Program-made: the position numbers and the translations under genes | Origin: Bacteroidales bacterium M5 | GTDB taxonomy: Bacteria > Bacteroidota > Bacteroidia > Bacteroidales > Muribaculaceae | Length of the DNA: 16,886 nt | Assembly (NCBI GenBank): GCA_001689535.1 | Contig: LUJP01000084.1 | Location: 1-16,886 of the forward strand | Direction of reading: 5' to 3' | The notes under the pieces: model-generated | What the model was told of the DNA's origin: nothing | Databases searched by the model: none | Seen by the model: the letters and a program-made list of their open reading frames with translations, nothing else | Shown: in pieces, positions 1-6,639 of the stretch | Position numbering within the stretch: position 1 is the first letter of the stretch | Layout of the letters: each line of letters begins with the position of its first letter

Positions 1-29
1 AGCGCCCCGGCCGAGACGGCCCGGGCGCT
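1..29. repeat. GC-rich inverted repeat (hairpin) at left edge
   Basis: A 12-base arm at 1-12 pairs with 18-29 with one mismatch (C8 against C22) around the 5-base loop GAGAC. It lies downstream of the DUF2851 gene on the minus strand and may be part of a terminator for that unit or for a gene outside the window. No clear T-run follows on either strand, so terminator function is uncertain. Confidence 0.5.
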
Positions 30-64
30 GCGGTGTGTTTATTAGGTGATGCTTCTGATGTTAC

Positions 65-90
65 ATCGCAAATTATTACTGATTTGCGAT
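65..90. repeat. Perfect 9-bp inverted repeat downstream of DUF2851 gene
   Basis: ATCGCAAAT at 65-73 and ATTTGCGAT at 82-90 are perfect inverted copies separated by 8 bases. A competing 7-bp pairing, TACATCG (62-68) with CGATGTA (101-107), encloses it. The element sits in the roughly 160-base non-coding stretch after the DUF2851 stop. It may be a weak terminator or a protein-binding palindrome. No T-run follows. Confidence 0.4.
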
Positions 91-160
91 AAACGCTCCA
101 CGATGTATAATCGCCGGATATTTTCAAAAAACCTCCATCTTTTCAGTAGTCTGTGTATTT

Positions 161-1447
161 TCACTGCCTCCGGAGGGCGGCGGCGGAGAGGAGGCGGTGG
201 CCGATACGGCAGTAGAGGCATTTGCGCTGGAGGCAGTAGGCGTTGCGGAGCTGGATGAGGGCCTGGGAATCGAAGGCGCTGCGGGGTCTGAGTCCGTTTC
301 GTGTGAAGAAGTCGGTGATGGTGTTGCTTTCCGCGGGCAGGGAGTGAAGAAGGTCTATGGCGCGGTCGGTGAGGGCGAAGTCGTTGTGGGAGGTGCCGAA
401 TGCCCACTGCAGTGGGACAATGGTGTTTATGGCAAGGGAGCAGATCGAGGCGCGGCTCAGATGCTCGGGGACCCTGGCGGCCGGTGCCGAGAAGTTGTAG
501 TGTGTTGTCCAGTAGCCTGTGAGGGCGGGAGTGAAGAGCTTGACGGCGCCTTCAATGTCGGTGATTTCAAGTATGCGCGACATCATGCGGAATCCGCCGT
601 GGAGCATGGCGGCAAGCAGCGCTATGCGGCGGTGGGGAAGACCTGCCGGACGCATGCGCTTTTTCCAGAGCATGGGACGGGGTGCCCGGAGGCCGAATTT
701 GGCCGTAAAGAAGGCGTAGTCTGTCCTGAGCCGCTGCACATAGCCGTCGCCTGCAGCTGGTGCTTCGTCGAGCAGGCCGCTCTGGCCGAACAGTAGAGCT
801 TCTATGGCGGCCAGGGAATCGCTGTGGCGCCCTACCACACGCAGAGGCATCGACATGGCCAGCCGCTGGAAGGGATCTCCGTTGGCCCCGAAGCCCAGAC
901 TGCGGGCTACTGTTACGTAACAGGCGGTTTCCCAGTCGCCGGAGCTACGCTCCAGAATGTCGGAGATGCGGGCGGCTTTTTCCTGCACGCGCTCGAAGGC
1001 CAGGGCGTCGAGCCATGACCGCAGGTGGGGTGCCGGCATCTGCGGAATGCCCGGCGAACAAGGCAGTTCCGACTCGGCACGGCCCGTGAGATCTGTGAAA
1101 CGGCGGTGGAATTCCGGCTCGCATTTCATGGCGAACTGCGGTATGGTCTCGCCGTTGGAGCGGCTTATGGAAGTGTCGTCACAGTCAACCACATGGAGCA
1201 CCACTGAGTCGTAGGCCGGATCGCCGTCGTGACCGTGACGGCGCCAGTCGCTGGCGCGGACATGTATCTCCACGTCGCCCACCCATGTATGGTCGGCGAT
1301 GCATATCTTGGCGTTGAAAAAATCGGGTCCGGAATTGGTGTTGAGTGTTCCCGGGTCCAGCACCGTGAGGCGCCGGCCGTCCACGGTGGTCATTCCGGGA
1401 CGCAGTGCCAGCCTGTGCTGCCACACGTATTGCATCAGTCGTTCCAT
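161..1447 (-). CDS. DUF2851 family protein
   Basis: This 428-residue protein matches the Bacteroidetes DUF2851 family along its length. The family-typical N-terminus is visible: an M(Q)YVWQHR start, TVDGR, DPGTLNTNSGPDFFNAKI (about residues 31-48), WVGDVEIH, ASDWRRHGHD and YDSVVLHVV. The biochemical function of the family is not established. Asp/His-rich blocks such as DW..HGHD are suggestive of an enzyme, but this is not shown. The length is normal and there is no signal peptide or membrane segment. It lies 56 bases downstream of ribH with no visible promoter in between, so it is probably the last gene of the isomerase-ribH unit. The intervening spacer carries a G-rich tract on the plus strand. 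The family call is firm and the role is unknown. Confidence 0.88.
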   Translation of the reverse strand: MERLMQYVWQHRLALRPGMTTVDGRRLTVLDPGTLNTNSGPDFFNAKICIADHTWVGDVEIHVRASDWRRHGHDGDPAYDSVVLHVVDCDDTSISRSNGETIPQFAMKCEPEFHRRFTDLTGRAESELPCSPGIPQMPAPHLRSWLDALAFERVQEKAARISDILERSSGDWETACYVTVARSLGFGANGDPFQRLAMSMPLRVVGRHSDSLAAIEALLFGQSGLLDEAPAAGDGYVQRLRTDYAFFTAKFGLRAPRPMLWKKRMRPAGLPHRRIALLAAMLHGGFRMMSRILEITDIEGAVKLFTPALTGYWTTHYNFSAPAARVPEHLSRASICSLAINTIVPLQWAFGTSHNDFALTDRAIDLLHSLPAESNTITDFFTRNGLRPRSAFDSQALIQLRNAYCLQRKCLYCRIGHRLLSAAALRRQ

Positions 1448-1468
1448 GGCTTTAAGGGGAGAAGTGGA

Positions 1469-1491
1469 GGGGAGGGAAAGGGCAGGAGGGG
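1469..1491 (+). other. G-quadruplex-type motif between ribH and DUF2851 gene
   Basis: Four G-runs of 3-4 bases are separated by loops of 1, 3 and 5 bases (GGGG, A, GGG, AAA, GGG, CAGGA, GGGG), which fits the standard G3+N1-7 pattern. It is on the template strand for the ribH to DUF2851 transcript, whose RNA is therefore C-rich and G-poor here, a composition also favoured by Rho. It could act as a polarity element between the two genes. Confidence 0.4.
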
Positions 1492-1503
1492 CGCGAGCGG
1501 TTG

Positions 1504-1986
1504 TTACAGCTCCTGCACCTTGCGCTTGAAGTCTATCATTTTAAGTGCGGCTTCGGCAGCTTCGGCTCCTTTGTCGCCCACCGCACCGCCTTTTATGCGG
1601 TCTACGGCCTGCTGCTGGTTTTCTACCGTAAGCACCCCGAATATCACCGGCGTATCGCAGTCGGCGTTGAGGGCCGTCACGCCCTGAGTCACGCTCTGGC
1701 ACACATAGTCGAAGTGCGGTGTGTCACCGCGCACCACGCATCCGAACACAATCACCGCGTCGTAGAGCGAGGCTTCGATCAGTGCCGAAGCTCCGAAGGT
1801 AAGCTCAATGGCGCCAGGCACGGAGAAGGTGTCAATGTCGGTGTCGGCAAGGCCGGCGCAGCGCAGGGTCTCGACGGCACTGTCGCGCAGGGCCGAGGTT
1901 ATATCGCCGTTCCATTCGGCTGTGACTATGCCCACGCGGGCGTCCTTTACTGCGGGTATATCTGTTTTGGGAGTGTTTTTTGACAT
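1504..1986 (-). CDS. ribH: 6,7-dimethyl-8-ribityllumazine synthase
   Basis: This cytoplasmic enzyme condenses 5-amino-6-ribitylaminouracil with 3,4-dihydroxy-2-butanone 4-phosphate to give 6,7-dimethyl-8-ribityllumazine, the penultimate step of riboflavin synthesis. At 160 residues it has the normal length. Visible family motifs are VPGAIELTF (56-64, substrate pocket), GCVVRGDTPHFDYV (82-95, with the catalytic His at 91), PVIFGVLTVENQQQAVDR (113-130, Arg130 in the phosphate-binding position) and KGAEAAEAALKM (139-150). The frame is open further upstream to 2088, but that extension runs back through the end of the preceding TPR gene and is low-complexity, so the ATG at 1986 is chosen. It starts 25 bases after the TPR stop and is co-transcribed with it. 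No other rib gene is present in the window. Confidence 0.95.
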   Translation of the reverse strand: MSKNTPKTDIPAVKDARVGIVTAEWNGDITSALRDSAVETLRCAGLADTDIDTFSVPGAIELTFGASALIEASLYDAVIVFGCVVRGDTPHFDYVCQSVTQGVTALNADCDTPVIFGVLTVENQQQAVDRIKGGAVGDKGAEAAEAALKMIDFKRKVQEL

Positions 1987-2011
1987 TGGGGTATATTTTA
2001 GGGGAGTGTGG

Positions 2012-3028
2012 TCAGCGGGGGAAGAGTTTGTGCCAGAAGGCGAATATGTCGCGGTCGGAGTTGCGGGCGTGGAACAGGATGTCGACAATGCGGCGGTGTT
2101 CCGTGTCGTCGCTCAGCTTGGACGCCTTGTAAAGCATGGTGTTGAGCAGATGTATGCCTTTTTCGCGGGTGGTTTTCTGGGCCAGGAGGGCTTCGCCGAG
2201 GTCTACGGACAGCGATAGCTGCTTTTCGGAAAAATCCGGCTCGAGGCGCGTGAGATAGCGCAGGGCGCGGGTGAAATACTGCACGGCTTCGCGCTGGCGG
2301 CTCATTTTCATGAGCGTGCGTCCCTCGAGCGTGAGCGAGTCGACAAGCCTCAGACCGGCGTCCTCTATGCCTTCGTTGAGTTCCCGCAAGTAGTCGTTGA
2401 CCGAAGCGTGGAGCTCGGCGAGTGTCTCGGCCTGCTTCTGGCGCGAGCGGAACACGGCCGTGGAGGCATTCACGGCCAGAATGCGTGCGGAGCCGTAGCG
2501 TGCGGGATTTACGCGCGAGAGTCGGCTGAAAATTTTCACCGATTTCTCTATTTCGCGTTCGGCCTGGCGGTGCTGTCCGCCGGCGTTGTGCAGCAGGCTT
2601 ATGTCATATAGAAGCGAGGCGAGTATGGCCAGGAAAGGCTCGTCCTTGCGGCGCGCGTGCTGGGCAAGGAGGCTCAGGGCCTTGGCAGCCGTGGTAAGAG
2701 CCTGTTCGATATCGCCCGAATAGATCAGTAGCGCCACCCGTGTCTGCATCAGCGCCGCATGGATATTGAGCATCTCGGGACTCTCGTCGGCAAAGCGCTC
2801 GGCAAGAGCATCGAAGTCGGTGATTGTCTCGATGGCTTCGGCCGTGCGGCCGGATTCCGCAAGTTCATGGGAGGCGGCGCGGATAAAGTCGTAGGCTTCG
2901 TTGAACGGGGCATCGGTTATGGCATGGCGCAGGCTTGAACCGTTGATATTGCCGCGCACCAGTGCCAGCCGCTGCTCCACATCGGAGTCCACGGGGATGA
3001 AGATGGGGTCGAGCGACAGGTTTTTCAT
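2012..3028 (-). CDS. Cytoplasmic tetratricopeptide-repeat protein
   Basis: This 338-residue, highly helical protein has no signal peptide or membrane segment. Helix pairs resembling degenerate TPR units are visible, for example around residues 55-75, 80-125 (ALTTAAKALSLLAQHA), 130-170 (LYDISLLHNAGGQHRQAEREIEKSVKIF) and 240-275 (GRTLMKMSRQREAVQYFTRALRYL). TPR arrays are protein-interaction scaffolds and no catalytic motif is seen. A TPR-protein gene commonly sits directly upstream of ribH in Bacteroides-type genomes (from memory), so this is probably the syntenic orthologue. The ATG at 3028 is adjacent to the end of the PfkB-like gene, consistent with co-translation. Its specific partner is unknown. 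Confidence 0.8.
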   Translation of the reverse strand: MKNLSLDPIFIPVDSDVEQRLALVRGNINGSSLRHAITDAPFNEAYDFIRAASHELAESGRTAEAIETITDFDALAERFADESPEMLNIHAALMQTRVALLIYSGDIEQALTTAAKALSLLAQHARRKDEPFLAILASLLYDISLLHNAGGQHRQAEREIEKSVKIFSRLSRVNPARYGSARILAVNASTAVFRSRQKQAETLAELHASVNDYLRELNEGIEDAGLRLVDSLTLEGRTLMKMSRQREAVQYFTRALRYLTRLEPDFSEKQLSLSVDLGEALLAQKTTREKGIHLLNTMLYKASKLSDDTEHRRIVDILFHARNSDRDIFAFWHKLFPR

Positions 3029-3957
3029 CAGTCGGGTTTTGAGTTGAGAGTCGAGGCTATTTCCGAGGTGAGGGCCTGGATGGTGGCCGTGGTCAGAATC
3101 CGGGCGTTCTCGGGATTTATATGCATTCCCATGAGGCTGCGGGCCGTCGCAGCAATTGCGCGGGCGCGGTCAGCGGCCGTGGGGTCGGGGGCCGGAGTGA
3201 AAGGAGCGGAGGCGGTCAGATTGCCTTGAAAATGGCTTACGGTTCCAGTGTAGAAATCGAAGTTTATCATCGCCGGGCAATAGAAGCGCATAGTGCGTGC
3301 AAAGCAGGAGGCTGGATCACCGTCGTCGAATATCTGGGCCAGAGTGTGCGAGGAGGTCAGAAGCAGGTCGGCCATCTCGAGATATTCCAGTATGTAGGGG
3401 CGCACGTGGGTGAGGTTTGGCACCATATCGGCGGGATAGCCCGGCATATAGACTATGAGGGCCTTGCGACGGCGCACGTGGTCAATGAAGTCGGTCAGCT
3501 GCTGGCGCACCCGCGAGCGCAGTGCGAACGACGAGCCGAAAATCACCACGTCGTCGGGGTCGACGCGCGGCCACACGGTGTTGAACCCGTCCTCGGGATA
3601 GCGGTGGTAGTGTATGGGTTCGCCTTCGCCGGGGGCGAAACGCACGGCTGCGGGGGTGGTGCCGCCGTCGGTGTAGCGGTCAATGGACACGGTGTCTACT
3701 CCTGCCTCGGAAAGATAGGCTACCACCAGGTCGCCGAGGTGGTCGCGCGCGGCCTCGCTCATGAATGTGGCGGGTTGGCCCGCGCGCGAGAGCAGGGCTG
3801 AAGCGAGCAGCAGCGGGTCGGCCGGAGTGGCTTCCGCGCTTGCCGGAAGAGTTTTTGTGCCGGCGGGGAAGGTGAAGTCGACCGTCGAGGCTCCTATGAG
3901 TATTGCTTTAGGCATCTGACGTATTGTGGTTGAAGTGTGTGCGCTTGAAATGGTCAT
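3028..3957 (-). CDS. Degenerate PfkB-fold carbohydrate kinase-like protein
   Basis: This 309-residue protein has ribokinase/PfkB-fold organisation: an N-terminal strand AILIGASTVDF, LSEAGVDT (lid region), DDVVIFGSSFAL, and EYLEMADLLLTSSHTLAQIF (the 'built-in loop plus helix' region). Motifs needed for catalysis in active relatives are not recognisable. The GGxxxN sugar-binding loop is replaced by an Ala/Thr/Pro/Leu stretch, the DPNxR-type segment reads VYMPGYPAD, and the C-terminal GAGD anion hole/catalytic-base motif appears as TAAD at about 260-263 (tentative alignment) or is absent. The ATG at 3957 is chosen because it forms an ATGA overlap with the stop of the isomerase gene. An alternative start is the Met at 3915, just before AILIG. 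The pairing with a KpsF-like gene matches Bacteroides, where the PfkB partner keeps GAGD (from memory). It is likely a pseudokinase or strongly diverged kinase. Confidence 0.75.
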   Translation of the reverse strand: MTISSAHTSTTIRQMPKAILIGASTVDFTFPAGTKTLPASAEATPADPLLLASALLSRAGQPATFMSEAARDHLGDLVVAYLSEAGVDTVSIDRYTDGGTTPAAVRFAPGEGEPIHYHRYPEDGFNTVWPRVDPDDVVIFGSSFALRSRVRQQLTDFIDHVRRRKALIVYMPGYPADMVPNLTHVRPYILEYLEMADLLLTSSHTLAQIFDDGDPASCFARTMRFYCPAMINFDFYTGTVSHFQGNLTASAPFTPAPDPTAADRARAIAATARSLMGMHINPENARILTTATIQALTSEIASTLNSKPD

Positions 3958-4553
3958 GAACGGGCCGCGTGTCCCAGATAGCCGCCGTGATGGCGCAGGG
4001 CATACTGCTCTTTGGTGAATCCGGTGGCGCGCATCACGTTTACTACCAGCACGTTGCCTATCACCGTCATCATGGTGGTGGAGGTGGTGGGGGTGAGGCC
4101 GAGCGGACACACTTCGGGGGCGGCTGCGGTGATGAGAGCGGCGTCGGCCACCCCTGCAAGCTCGCTGTCGGCGCGTCCGGTTATAACTATTATGGGAAGC
4201 TGGGGCACAAGGCGTTTGGCGAGGGTCACGAGGTCTATTATCTCACGGGTGCGTCCGGAATTGCTCACAAGCAGCAGCACGTCGGAGGGCTGGAGCACTC
4301 CCAGGTCGCCGTGCTGAGCCTCTGAGGGATGGAGGTTGACGGCAGGAATGCCCGTGGATGAGAATGTGGTGGCGATATTCAGGGCTATTTGGCCGGCTTT
4401 GCCCATGCCCGAGGTGACGAGCTTGCCTCCGCGGCGGTACACGTGCTCTACAATGAGATCGACGGCGCGGTCGTAGTCGGGCGAATAGGGTATTTCAGCG
4501 ATTGCCCGGCTTTCGGCATCGAGAATCTCGCGCATGGATTGAGCTACAGTCAT
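3954..4553 (-). CDS. SIS-domain sugar-phosphate isomerase, KpsF/GutQ (arabinose-5-phosphate isomerase) type
   Basis: This 199-residue protein is a single sugar-isomerase (SIS) domain. The family signature is strong: SGMGKAGQIA (48-57, with the active-site Lys52), NLHPSEAQHGDLG (73-85, with Glu78), VSNSGRTREI (96-105), CPLGLTPTTSTT (149-160) and LRHHGGYLG (186-194, catalytic-His region). The expected reaction is D-ribulose 5-phosphate to D-arabinose 5-phosphate, the first step towards Kdo for lipopolysaccharide. The two C-terminal CBS domains of E. coli KdsD are absent, as in the short SIS-only enzymes known from Bacteroides. The frame is open upstream to 4622, but the ATG at 4553 starts the homologous part (MTVAQSMREIL). 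It heads the unit with the PfkB-like, TPR, ribH and DUF2851 genes, and its stop overlaps the next start by ATGA. Confidence 0.88.
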   Translation of the reverse strand: MTVAQSMREILDAESRAIAEIPYSPDYDRAVDLIVEHVYRRGGKLVTSGMGKAGQIALNIATTFSSTGIPAVNLHPSEAQHGDLGVLQPSDVLLLVSNSGRTREIIDLVTLAKRLVPQLPIIVITGRADSELAGVADAALITAAAPEVCPLGLTPTTSTTMMTVIGNVLVVNVMRATGFTKEQYALRHHGGYLGHAARS

Positions 4554-4619
4554 TATTCTTGCGGATTTGATAGTTTTAAAAAAAAGGTATAAGGAGGGGC
4601 ACATAGGCCGTCTTCCCTG

Positions 4620-4627
4620 CAAAATTA
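4620..4627 (-). promoter_or_regulatory. Candidate Bacteroidetes -7 element upstream of isomerase unit
   Basis: On the minus strand this reads TAATTTTG, matching TAnnTTTG. It lies 67 bases before the isomerase ATG and directly after the terminator of the preceding unit. No good TTTG is found 19-21 bases upstream, so this is weaker than the three other promoters in the window. Confidence 0.4.
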
Positions 4628-4639
4628 CAATTTTTTTCC

Positions 4640-4661
4640 AAAAAGCAGGAGATTGTCCTGC
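4640..4661 (-). terminator. Intrinsic terminator after thioesterase gene
   Basis: On the minus strand GCAGGA, a 5-base loop and TCCTGC form a perfect 6-bp hairpin, followed immediately by TTTTT. It begins 13 bases after the thioesterase stop codon, which is the expected geometry for Rho-independent termination of the NahK-like/recF/DUF721/thioesterase unit. Confidence 0.75.
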
Positions 4662-4674
4662 GGAAGAGCGGCAC

Positions 4675-5184
4675 TTATATCAGGGGCTTCTCTGGCTTTG
4701 AGCGCAGAGGCCGCTGCTCGAATTTCTCTATGCCGTCTATCCATTTGGAATTTAGGGGCATACCTTTGGCCTGTGCCGGATCGAACCCGGCCATGACGGT
4801 TCGACCCACGCTCTTGGTCTGGCCGGTGGCGGCGTTGATTATGCGCTGTTCCAGGGTGAGGCTGCCGCGGCCTATGCGCGTTACTGCCGTCCACACCTCG
4901 AGCTGCTCGCCGAAATACGACGGAGCTATGAAGTCGCAGTCTATGTGCACCACAACCAGGTCGATATTGCGGAGGGAGTGGTTGATCGACGGGTCGATGG
5001 TGGTGAAGTAGTCGATCTTCGCCAGGTCCATGAAGGTGAAATAGACGTTGTTGTTCAGATGTCCGAGCACGTCTATATCGGAAAAGCGGGTCTGCACCGG
5101 CAGGCAGTGGCGGAATGGAAAGTCGGTTTTCGGCACTCTCTCGCTGTCGCTTTTCAGGATTGTTGGCTTTATAACGGATGTCAT
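4675..5184 (-). CDS. Acyl-CoA thioesterase family protein (hotdog fold, 4HBT/FatM-like)
   Basis: This 169-residue single-hotdog protein carries the 4-hydroxybenzoyl-CoA/acyl-CoA thioesterase signature at residues 33-53: RFSDIDVLGHLNNNVYFTFMD, with candidate catalytic Asp36/Asp38 followed by His42 and Asn44 in the D-x(3)-GHxNN pattern. Family members hydrolyse acyl-CoA or acyl-ACP thioesters in the cytoplasm, but the substrate cannot be read from the sequence. The ATG at 5184 gives a full-length family member. It follows the DUF721 gene by about 30 bases and is the last gene before a clear terminator. The C-terminus is an Arg/Lys-rich tail. The family call is firm and the specificity unknown. 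Confidence 0.88.
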   Translation of the reverse strand: MTSVIKPTILKSDSERVPKTDFPFRHCLPVQTRFSDIDVLGHLNNNVYFTFMDLAKIDYFTTIDPSINHSLRNIDLVVVHIDCDFIAPSYFGEQLEVWTAVTRIGRGSLTLEQRIINAATGQTKSVGRTVMAGFDPAQAKGMPLNSKWIDGIEKFEQRPLRSKPEKPLI

Positions 5185-5214
5185 GACGCAGATTATTCTT
5201 TATGTATCGGGATG

Positions 5215-5505
5215 TCAGTGGAAAACTATCTCTGTTAGAACATCTGTCCCTACGGCTTTGTTGATTTTCTCCACCAGAGAGGAGCGGCAGAAGGAAAGCT
5301 CGTTTTTGAGCACTGCCGAGGTGATGTAGACGTGCATCACCGACCCTGCCACATAGCGGCGGAAGGTATAGCGGTTCACTCCCGCGCCCACCACGTCGGC
5401 CCACACGAAACAGGCGCGCTGGCGTGCGAGTTCATCGGTGAGGCCGGCCGATTCTATGGCCTCACGCAGTATGTCGCCGAGCTGGCGGGGTTCGGTGCGT
5501 TTCAT
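5215..5505 (-). CDS. DUF721 (DciA-like) protein
   Basis: This 96-residue protein matches the short Bacteroidetes DUF721 form: KRTEPRQLGDILREAIES at the N-terminus, a VWADVVG core (typically W-x-x-V-V-G), then ITSAVLKNELSFCRSSLVEKIN, the strand-helix unit common to the family. DUF721 includes DciA, the ancestral bacterial loader/operator of the replicative helicase DnaB, so a role in replication or repair is plausible but not proven for this protein. Its ATG at 5505 overlaps the recF stop as ATGA, indicating translational coupling with recF. The frame continues upstream to 5556, but that part lies inside recF. Confidence 0.87.
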   Translation of the reverse strand: MKRTEPRQLGDILREAIESAGLTDELARQRACFVWADVVGAGVNRYTFRRYVAGSVMHVYITSAVLKNELSFCRSSLVEKINKAVGTDVLTEIVFH

Positions 5506-6623
5506 GCTGGGGATGCTGAGGCTGCCAGAGTGAAAGTGCCGTCGGTCACAGACCATAGCCGGTAGTCGCCTCCGGTGCGGCCTATTATGTCGTCGAGATG
5601 CCTGCGGTTGGTGTCGGTGATGAAAATCTGTCCGAAATGGCTGCCGGTCACCAGGGCCATTATTCGTTCCACGCGGTCGGCGTCGAGCTTGTCGAATATA
5701 TCATCGAGCAACAGCAGGGGTTTTATGCCTGTGGCATCAAGCAGAAACTCGAACTGGGCCAGGCGCAAGGCGATGGTGAAAGTTTTGCATTGGCCCTGCG
5801 AGCCGCAGCGACGCAGCGGCATGAGGTCGAGGGTGAAGTCTATGTCGTCGCGGTGCGGCCCCACTGATGTGTGGCGCACGGCCTCGTCGTGACGGCGCGC
5901 GCTGTCCAGCAGAGGCCGCAGCGTGCCGTTGGGGCTGGAATGGAGCGAGCCCCGGAAGGCGAGGCCCACGGTCTCGGTGTCGTCGCCAGCTATGGCGCGG
6001 TAATAGCGCGAGAATATGCCTGAGAGACGTTCAGTCCACTTCTCGCGCGTGGGGTGGATATATTCGGCCGCAGCCGACATCTGAGTCTCTATGGCCTCGT
6101 AGAGGGTGTGGTCCACTATTCCGGCGCGCAGGAGGCGGTTGCGCTGTTCGAGCGCTCCGGCATAGCGTATGAGGGCGTCGAGATAGCGGCTGTCGCTCTG
6201 TGATATCACCATGTCCATCCATCGGCGGCGTTCCTCGCCGGTGCCGCGAATCAGGTCTATGTCCTGCGGGGCGGCCATCACTATGGGGAATGTGCCTATG
6301 TGCTGGCTGAGCCGCTGATATTCCTTGCCTCCGCGCTTGAGAGTCTTGCGGCGGCCGCGGGCGAGGCCCAGCGACACTTCCTCGGGGGTGTCGCGGCGCA
6401 GGTAGAGGCCTTTGGCCATGGCGTAGTCCTCGCCGCGGCGCATGAGCATGGCGTCGGTCATTCCCGAGAAACTCTTGCAGAAACTCAGATAGAATATGGC
6501 GTCGAGCAGATTGCTCTTGCCCATTCCGTTGTTGCCCAGAAAACAATTGATTTTGGGCGAGAAATCGAGCGAGGCCTCTGCGATATTCTTGAAGTTGGCG
6601 AGTGACAGGTGGTTCAGCTGCAT
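5502..6623 (-). CDS. recF: DNA replication and repair protein RecF
   Basis: RecF is an SMC-like ATPase that helps load RecA at single-strand gaps together with RecO and RecR. The 373 residues are the normal length. Visible motifs are LxLxNFKNI at the N-terminus (FKN at 11-13), Walker A GNNGMGKSN (30-38), the ABC signature GSQGQCKTFTIALRLAQ (about 274-290) and Walker B PLLLLDDIFDKLD (302-314), followed by the D-loop and the switch segment IFITDTNRRHL. It begins 16 bases after the NahK-like gene, runs into the DUF721 gene by ATGA overlap, and so belongs to that operon. The gene is not next to dnaA or dnaN within this window. Confidence 0.96.
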   Translation of the reverse strand: MQLNHLSLANFKNIAEASLDFSPKINCFLGNNGMGKSNLLDAIFYLSFCKSFSGMTDAMLMRRGEDYAMAKGLYLRRDTPEEVSLGLARGRRKTLKRGGKEYQRLSQHIGTFPIVMAAPQDIDLIRGTGEERRRWMDMVISQSDSRYLDALIRYAGALEQRNRLLRAGIVDHTLYEAIETQMSAAAEYIHPTREKWTERLSGIFSRYYRAIAGDDTETVGLAFRGSLHSSPNGTLRPLLDSARRHDEAVRHTSVGPHRDDIDFTLDLMPLRRCGSQGQCKTFTIALRLAQFEFLLDATGIKPLLLLDDIFDKLDADRVERIMALVTGSHFGQIFITDTNRRHLDDIIGRTGGDYRLWSVTDGTFTLAASASPA

Positions 6624-6639
6624 CGGATGCTTTGAATGG

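Noticed and set aside
3121..3801. 226-codon plus-strand frame
   Set aside because: It is antisense to the PfkB-like gene, with repetitive Gly/Val/His/Ala composition and no recognisable motif.
4625..5404. 259-codon minus-strand frame overlapping the thioesterase and DUF721 genes
   Set aside because: It runs out of frame through two recognisable genes and the terminator; its Arg/His-rich product is an artefact of GC content.
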